Part shown: positions 60,189 through 64,000 of the stretch, in pieces
Numbering within the stretch: position 1 is the first letter of the stretch
Layout of the letters: each line of letters opens with the position of its first letter
NCBI GenBank assembly: GCA_014800895.1
Contig: JAAVFG010000040.1
Coordinates: 1 to 64,000, forward strand
Reading direction: 5' to 3'
Length of the DNA: 64,000 nucleotides
Source: Bacteroidales bacterium
GTDB taxonomy: Bacteria > Bacteroidota > Bacteroidia > Bacteroidales > Muribaculaceae
The notes under the pieces: generated by a model
Seen by the model: only the letters and a program-made list of their open reading frames with translations
The model's database searches: none
Told to the model about the DNA's origin: nothing
Position numbers and translations under genes: made by a program

Positions 60189-61649
60189 TCAAATCAAAAT
60201 TCCATAGGCTGCTTTCACTGCCTCGTAACAGTAGTCGTAGATGTAAGGAACGAGTCCGAAGAATACGATTCCTGCCACACAGATCCAAAGCGCGATTCGT
60301 TCGCCGCATGTACTCTTGAATGATTCCACCTTTGCATCGCCGGGTGTGATCCACATTGCTTTCACTACCAATAGATAGTAGTAGAGCGAAATGATTGTAT
60401 TGATAAGGGCGATCAGCACAAGCATGTAGAGTGCCATTGAGCCGGTTGATGTCACTGATGTAAAGATAAGAATCTTACTGAAGAACCCTGCAAAGGGAGG
60501 AATACCTGCCAAGGAAAACATTGCCAATGTCATGGCGAATGATAGCCAGGGGTTTGACTTGTGAAGACCGGCATAATCATCCATGCTTACCATACCTGTC
60601 TTATTCTCGATACTCGAGATTACTGCGAAGGCTCCGAGGTTGCTGACAATGTAAACGAAGATGTAATACATCATTGAAGCAAGTCCGAAGTTGCCTGCCA
60701 TTACGCCAAGCATGATATAACCTGCCTGAGAGATTGAAGAGAATGCCATGAAGCGCTTCATATTTCTCTGACGCATTGCGAAAAGGTTACCTACAGTGAT
60801 GGTAAGAATAATCACTGCATACATCATCCATTCCCAGAGATCGCTGTATAAAGCGCCGAACACCTGGACAAAGATAATGAAGAAAGCAAAAGCAGCTGCT
60901 CCCTTGGATATTACAGAGAGGTAGCTTGTGATGGCTGTGGGTGCTCCCTGATATACGTCTGCCGTCCAGAGATGGAAAGGCACAAGCGAGAGCTTGAAAC
61001 CGATACCGGCAAGCACAAAGCTTATCGCTACAATGAGAAAACCGCTTCTTGAGCCGCCTGCCAATGACGCCGCGATATCATTGAAATAGAGCGAACCGCC
61101 TGAAAGTGCGTAAACATATGAGAGACCTACCATCAGGATTGCTGAGGAGAATACAGCAGTCATGATATATTTGATAGCTGCCTCATGGCTCTCATATTTC
61201 TTCTTATTGAATGCCACCATCGCAGCGAGAGGAAGCGATGCTGATTCAAGACCGATGATGAAGAGAAGAAAATGACGGGCGGATATCATCAGATACATTC
61301 CGAAGAGTGTGACAAGAATCAACTCATAAAATTCACCCTTGCGTATCACCATATCATCGCTTTCCACCCATTGGGCTGACTGAAGGAATACGATGAACAC
61401 ACCGATATTAAGGATTGCCTTCATTGCCTTGCAGGCATTGTCATCTACATACATCCCGCCAAAGATAGCTTCTCCGCATGAGGGAATAAGCCAAATGGCT
61501 ACTGTCGCCAACCCGAAAAGGACAGTGGTCAGGGGAGTCAGGAATTTCTTCTGGCCCTCTCCGCTGAATGTATCACACAGGAAGACGATCAGGAACAGAC
61601 CCAGAATTATGAGCTCGGGCAACATTGCCCCAAATTGTGAATAATCCAT
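60189..61649 (-). CDS. nuoN: NADH-quinone oxidoreductase subunit N
   Basis: NuoN is one of the three antiporter-like proton-pumping subunits of respiratory complex I in the inner membrane. The 486-residue protein has about fourteen hydrophobic helices. The conserved lysines of the family occur in FNKKKYESHEAAIKYIMTAVFSSA and GFKLSLVPFHLWTADVYQGAPT (near 150-170 and 220-245), and the PPFAGFFSKILIF segment is near 395-407. It lies 32 bases downstream of nuoM and is the last gene of the operon, before a terminator. Confidence 0.95.
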   Translation of the reverse strand: MDYSQFGAMLPELIILGLFLIVFLCDTFSGEGQKKFLTPLTTVLFGLATVAIWLIPSCGEAIFGGMYVDDNACKAMKAILNIGVFIVFLQSAQWVESDDMVIRKGEFYELILVTLFGMYLMISARHFLLFIIGLESASLPLAAMVAFNKKKYESHEAAIKYIMTAVFSSAILMVGLSYVYALSGGSLYFNDIAASLAGGSRSGFLIVAISFVLAGIGFKLSLVPFHLWTADVYQGAPTAITSYLSVISKGAAAFAFFIIFVQVFGALYSDLWEWMMYAVIILTITVGNLFAMRQRNMKRFMAFSSISQAGYIMLGVMAGNFGLASMMYYIFVYIVSNLGAFAVISSIENKTGMVSMDDYAGLHKSNPWLSFAMTLAMFSLAGIPPFAGFFSKILIFTSVTSTGSMALYMLVLIALINTIISLYYYLLVVKAMWITPGDAKVESFKSTCGERIALWICVAGIVFFGLVPYIYDYCYEAVKAAYGILI

Positions 61650-61681
61650 TGTTATTGTCTATTATAATTCTGAATTGTCGA

Positions 61682-63196
61682 TTAGAATACTGAGTTCAAA
61701 GCATCAATGATTGGCATGAAGCTTGTCCGGATGGTCTCGTTGAGCCAGTTGGGGAAGAAGCCGATTCCGGCGAGGCATACTATAAGTGTGACTGTCGCCA
61801 GACGCTCCCACCATTCTGCATCTGTGAGCTCGCGGTGATGCTCATTATATACGGGTCCCATTATCACCTTGCCGACTACGCGGAGGATATATACAGCGGT
61901 GGTCACGATTGAGCTACATGCGAGGATCACGAATATACGATAGAAGAGGTCGCTATGCTCAAACGAACCAAAGAAGATGGTCATTTCGGCTACGAAACCG
62001 GAGAGACCCGGCAGACCGAGTGAAGCGAAACCTGCTATCATATAGCAAACTCCCAAGTAAGGCATAATCTGCATCATTCCTCCCATCTCGCGGATGTCGC
62101 GGGTGTGAGTGCGTCCGTAGATCATACCTATCAATGCGAAGAAGAGTGCTGTCATCAGACCGTGTGAAAGCATCTGGAGGATACCACCGGTCATCGCTGT
62201 CTCATTGAGCATGAGGATAGCGAAGAGCACCATTCCACAGTGTGACACTGAAGAGTATGCATTGATATATTTGAGGTCGTTCTGAACGCATGCGCAGAAT
62301 GCACCGTATACTACCGAGATACCTGTCATGATTATGAAAATCCATGATAGCTCCTGAGCGGCTGCCGGAAGAAGGAAGATTGCGATGCGGAAGCATCCGT
62401 ATCCACCAAGCTTCATAAGAACGCCGGCATGAAGCATTGATACGGCTGTCGGAGCACAAGCATGACCGACTGGTGACCATGTGTGGAAAGGGAACATTGC
62501 TCCCAATACGCCGAAGCCTACGAATGTGAAACAGAAAAGGAGAGTCTGCCAGCTCGGATCAATAGAGGCGTTATGGGAAATCTCAAGGATATTCCATGTA
62601 TGTACTCCTCCTTCGGGCGTACCGTGCCAGTAGATGCCGAGAAGACCGAGCATCAGGAATGCCGAACCTCCCATCAGCATCAGCGTAAGCTTCATCGCCG
62701 CATATTCCTTACGGCCTGTACCCCAAACACCGATAAGTAGATACATCGGAATCAACGCTACCTCATAGAACATGAACATGGTGAACATGTCGATGGAGAT
62801 AAAGAACCCGAATACACCTGTAGAGAGGAGACAGAACCATAAGAAGAAATTCTTTGGAAGCGGATTAATTTTCCAAGATGCGAATGAACCTGCAAAAACG
62901 ATAATGCTTGACAGAAGGAGCATCAGAACGGATATGCCGTCTACTCCTACCGCAAGATGTATATTGAGAGGAGCATACCACATCCAGCTCCCTTGGAAGA
63001 GCATTTCAGATGTGTCGCCGGCTGCACGAAGACCAAGGAAGTCAACTACAAGCCAGATCGACATGGCGAGCAGGACAACAGAGCCTGCCACCATTACCCC
63101 GCGGATAGCCTTCATATTGCTATTGCTGCAACATGCCAGACCTGCCATCATCAGGACGGGGACGATTACAAACCAGATTAATATATTACTGAACAT
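61682..63196 (-). CDS. nuoM: NADH-quinone oxidoreductase subunit M
   Basis: NuoM is the second antiporter-like subunit of complex I. The 504-residue protein has about fourteen helices. The motif YEVALIPMYLLIGVWG near 145-160 carries the conserved glutamate, HTWSPVGHACAPTAVSMLHAGVLMKLGGYG near 240-270 holds conserved His and Lys, and FASLGLPGLSGFVAE lies near 395-410. It lies 36 bases after nuoL and 32 before nuoN. The order L-M-N is the classical nuo order. Confidence 0.95.
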   Translation of the reverse strand: MFSNILIWFVIVPVLMMAGLACCSNSNMKAIRGVMVAGSVVLLAMSIWLVVDFLGLRAAGDTSEMLFQGSWMWYAPLNIHLAVGVDGISVLMLLLSSIIVFAGSFASWKINPLPKNFFLWFCLLSTGVFGFFISIDMFTMFMFYEVALIPMYLLIGVWGTGRKEYAAMKLTLMLMGGSAFLMLGLLGIYWHGTPEGGVHTWNILEISHNASIDPSWQTLLFCFTFVGFGVLGAMFPFHTWSPVGHACAPTAVSMLHAGVLMKLGGYGCFRIAIFLLPAAAQELSWIFIIMTGISVVYGAFCACVQNDLKYINAYSSVSHCGMVLFAILMLNETAMTGGILQMLSHGLMTALFFALIGMIYGRTHTRDIREMGGMMQIMPYLGVCYMIAGFASLGLPGLSGFVAEMTIFFGSFEHSDLFYRIFVILACSSIVTTAVYILRVVGKVIMGPVYNEHHRELTDAEWWERLATVTLIVCLAGIGFFPNWLNETIRTSFMPIIDALNSVF

Positions 63197-63232
63197 GATG
63201 TAATGTTAATTAGCTATTTGCAATATGAAGAT

Positions 63233-64000
63233 TTAAAGAATACATATCCATGTGATTCCGGCAAGCAGAAGTGCCCCGAGGAAATACCATACTACATAAG
63301 ACTGTACGCTTCCGCTCTGCATCCCTTTGATCTTCACTGATACAAACTGCGCCATTGTTGCGAATGAATCCATTGTAGCGTCAATGATATGCTTGTCAAA
63401 CCATGCAATGGCTTTACATATACCTCCGAAAATAAGCTTGCGTGTAACGAAGAGATAAATCTCATCCCAGTAGAAGCGGCGGTGGGCTGCTTCCCAGAGA
63501 GCGGGGAAAGCATTCTTCATTGCTGCAGGCTTGTTATTCTTTTTCATGTAGAGCCAGCCGGCAAAGAGAATGGCAACGACCGCTACTGTCAATGAAGTTG
63601 CTGCTACGGTCGGATCTATATGTATGTTGTAAGGCTCACGATTCCAGGTCACGAAATGACCGAAAGGTATAAAGCCGGCAACACATGATACCAACGCAAG
63701 GATAATCAAGGGAAGTGACATCTGCCAGGGAGCATCATGAGGCTTATGCTCTTTGTAGTGAGGATTCTCCTCCCACCAGAATACCATGAAGTACATACGG
63801 AACATATAGAAAGCTGTCAGTCCAGCCACCATCGTCATCCAGTAGCCCCAGAATCCGCTGTATGCGAACATCGCGCTTAACATCTCATCTTTGGAGAAGA
63901 AGCCGGAGAAGGGCCAGATACCTGCGATTGCCAAACATCCGATAAGGAATGTCCAGTGAGTGATCGGCATATATTTGCGGAGACCTCCCATCGCAGTATA
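63233..64000 (-). CDS. nuoL: NADH-quinone oxidoreductase subunit L (5' part outside window)
   Basis: Only the last 255 residues are present; the reading frame is open to the right edge, so the ATG at 63991 is internal. The GGLRKYMPITHWTFLIG and GIWPFSGFFSKDEML segments (first 35 visible residues) are the conserved antiporter region of NuoL. The remainder includes the long C-terminal lateral-helix region that braces the antiporter subunits. Full NuoL is usually above 600 residues. The C-terminal hydrophobic end is intact and the stop lies 36 bases ahead of nuoM. Confidence 0.93.
   Translation of the reverse strand, partial: YTAMGGLRKYMPITHWTFLIGCLAIAGIWPFSGFFSKDEMLSAMFAYSGFWGYWMTMVAGLTAFYMFRMYFMVFWWEENPHYKEHKPHDAPWQMSLPLIILALVSCVAGFIPFGHFVTWNREPYNIHIDPTVAATSLTVAVVAILFAGWLYMKKNNKPAAMKNAFPALWEAAHRRFYWDEIYLFVTRKLIFGGICKAIAWFDKHIIDATMDSFATMAQFVSVKIKGMQSGSVQSYVVWYFLGALLLAGITWICIL

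Overview
The window reads as a chromosomal segment of a Bacteroidales bacterium (phylum Bacteroidota). A Muribaculaceae-like or related gut lineage is plausible, but the sequence does not fix the family. The grounds are: -7 promoter boxes of the TAnnTTTG type about 19 bases after a TTG-type -33 box; Bacteroidota-restricted families (DUF4492, DUF4494, the tiny COX24-like ribosomal protein); and anaerobic gut metabolism (pyruvate:ferredoxin oxidoreductase, cytochrome bd oxidase, complex I antiporter subunits, GH57/GT4/debranching glycogen genes). No phage, insertion sequence, CRISPR array or rRNA was seen. Most of the window is housekeeping.

Layout. 1-222: a leftward promoter and a foldable leader for a gene off the left edge. 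0.2-17.3 kb: mostly leftward genes, namely acyl-CoA synthetase, a cysteine desulfidase-like protein with thymidine kinase, endonuclease III, pheS, nifJ, a DbpA-like helicase with a DEFD box, recG, ispD, fabG, a KAS III enzyme and a TetR regulator. One small rightward membrane protein sits at 4.3 kb. 17.5-19.8 kb: an AT-rich island with its own promoter. It encodes a small secreted protein, a 79-residue Cys-rich peptide with a double-glycine leader, and a radical SAM/SPASM enzyme. This is the best candidate for a little-described system, a ribosomally made and modified peptide (RiPP). 19.8-23 kb: proC-proB-proA. 23.1-24.6 kb: two small lipoproteins and an initiator tRNA with its own promoter and terminator. 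24.7-27 kb: an AAA/PD-(D/E)XK protein and an RluA-type pseudouridine synthase, closed by a perfect 30-bp inverted repeat.

27-32 kb (leftward): transketolase, a sugar MFS transporter, a PLP-binding protein and DUF4494. 32.2-37.7 kb (rightward): DUF4492, cydA, cydB, two half-size chromate transporters and folC, with genes touching or overlapping. 37.8-41.4 kb (leftward): RNase G, a 29-residue ribosomal protein, HU, a YigZ protein and a DJ-1 protein. 41.5-50 kb: an ApbE lipoprotein, a patatin/beta-barrel protein, serB, a Sel1-repeat protein, a DUF349 protein, a cyclophilin and a small hypothetical. 50.1-53.6 kb (rightward): a cytidylate-kinase-like protein, a DUF308 protein, RNase P RNA and a BrkB-like protein. 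53.6-54.8 kb: a PepSY membrane protein and a lipoprotein flavodoxin. 55-59.8 kb: a glycogen/alpha-glucan operon. 60.2-64 kb: nuoN, nuoM and the 3' part of nuoL.

How the genes fit together. Central carbon flow (transketolase, PFOR), electron transfer (PFOR, complex I, cytochrome bd), proline synthesis, isoprenoid and fatty-acid steps, storage polysaccharide handling and RNA maturation (RNase G, RNase P, initiator tRNA, PheS) account for most of it. All functional names come from reading conserved motifs by eye. No database search was run.
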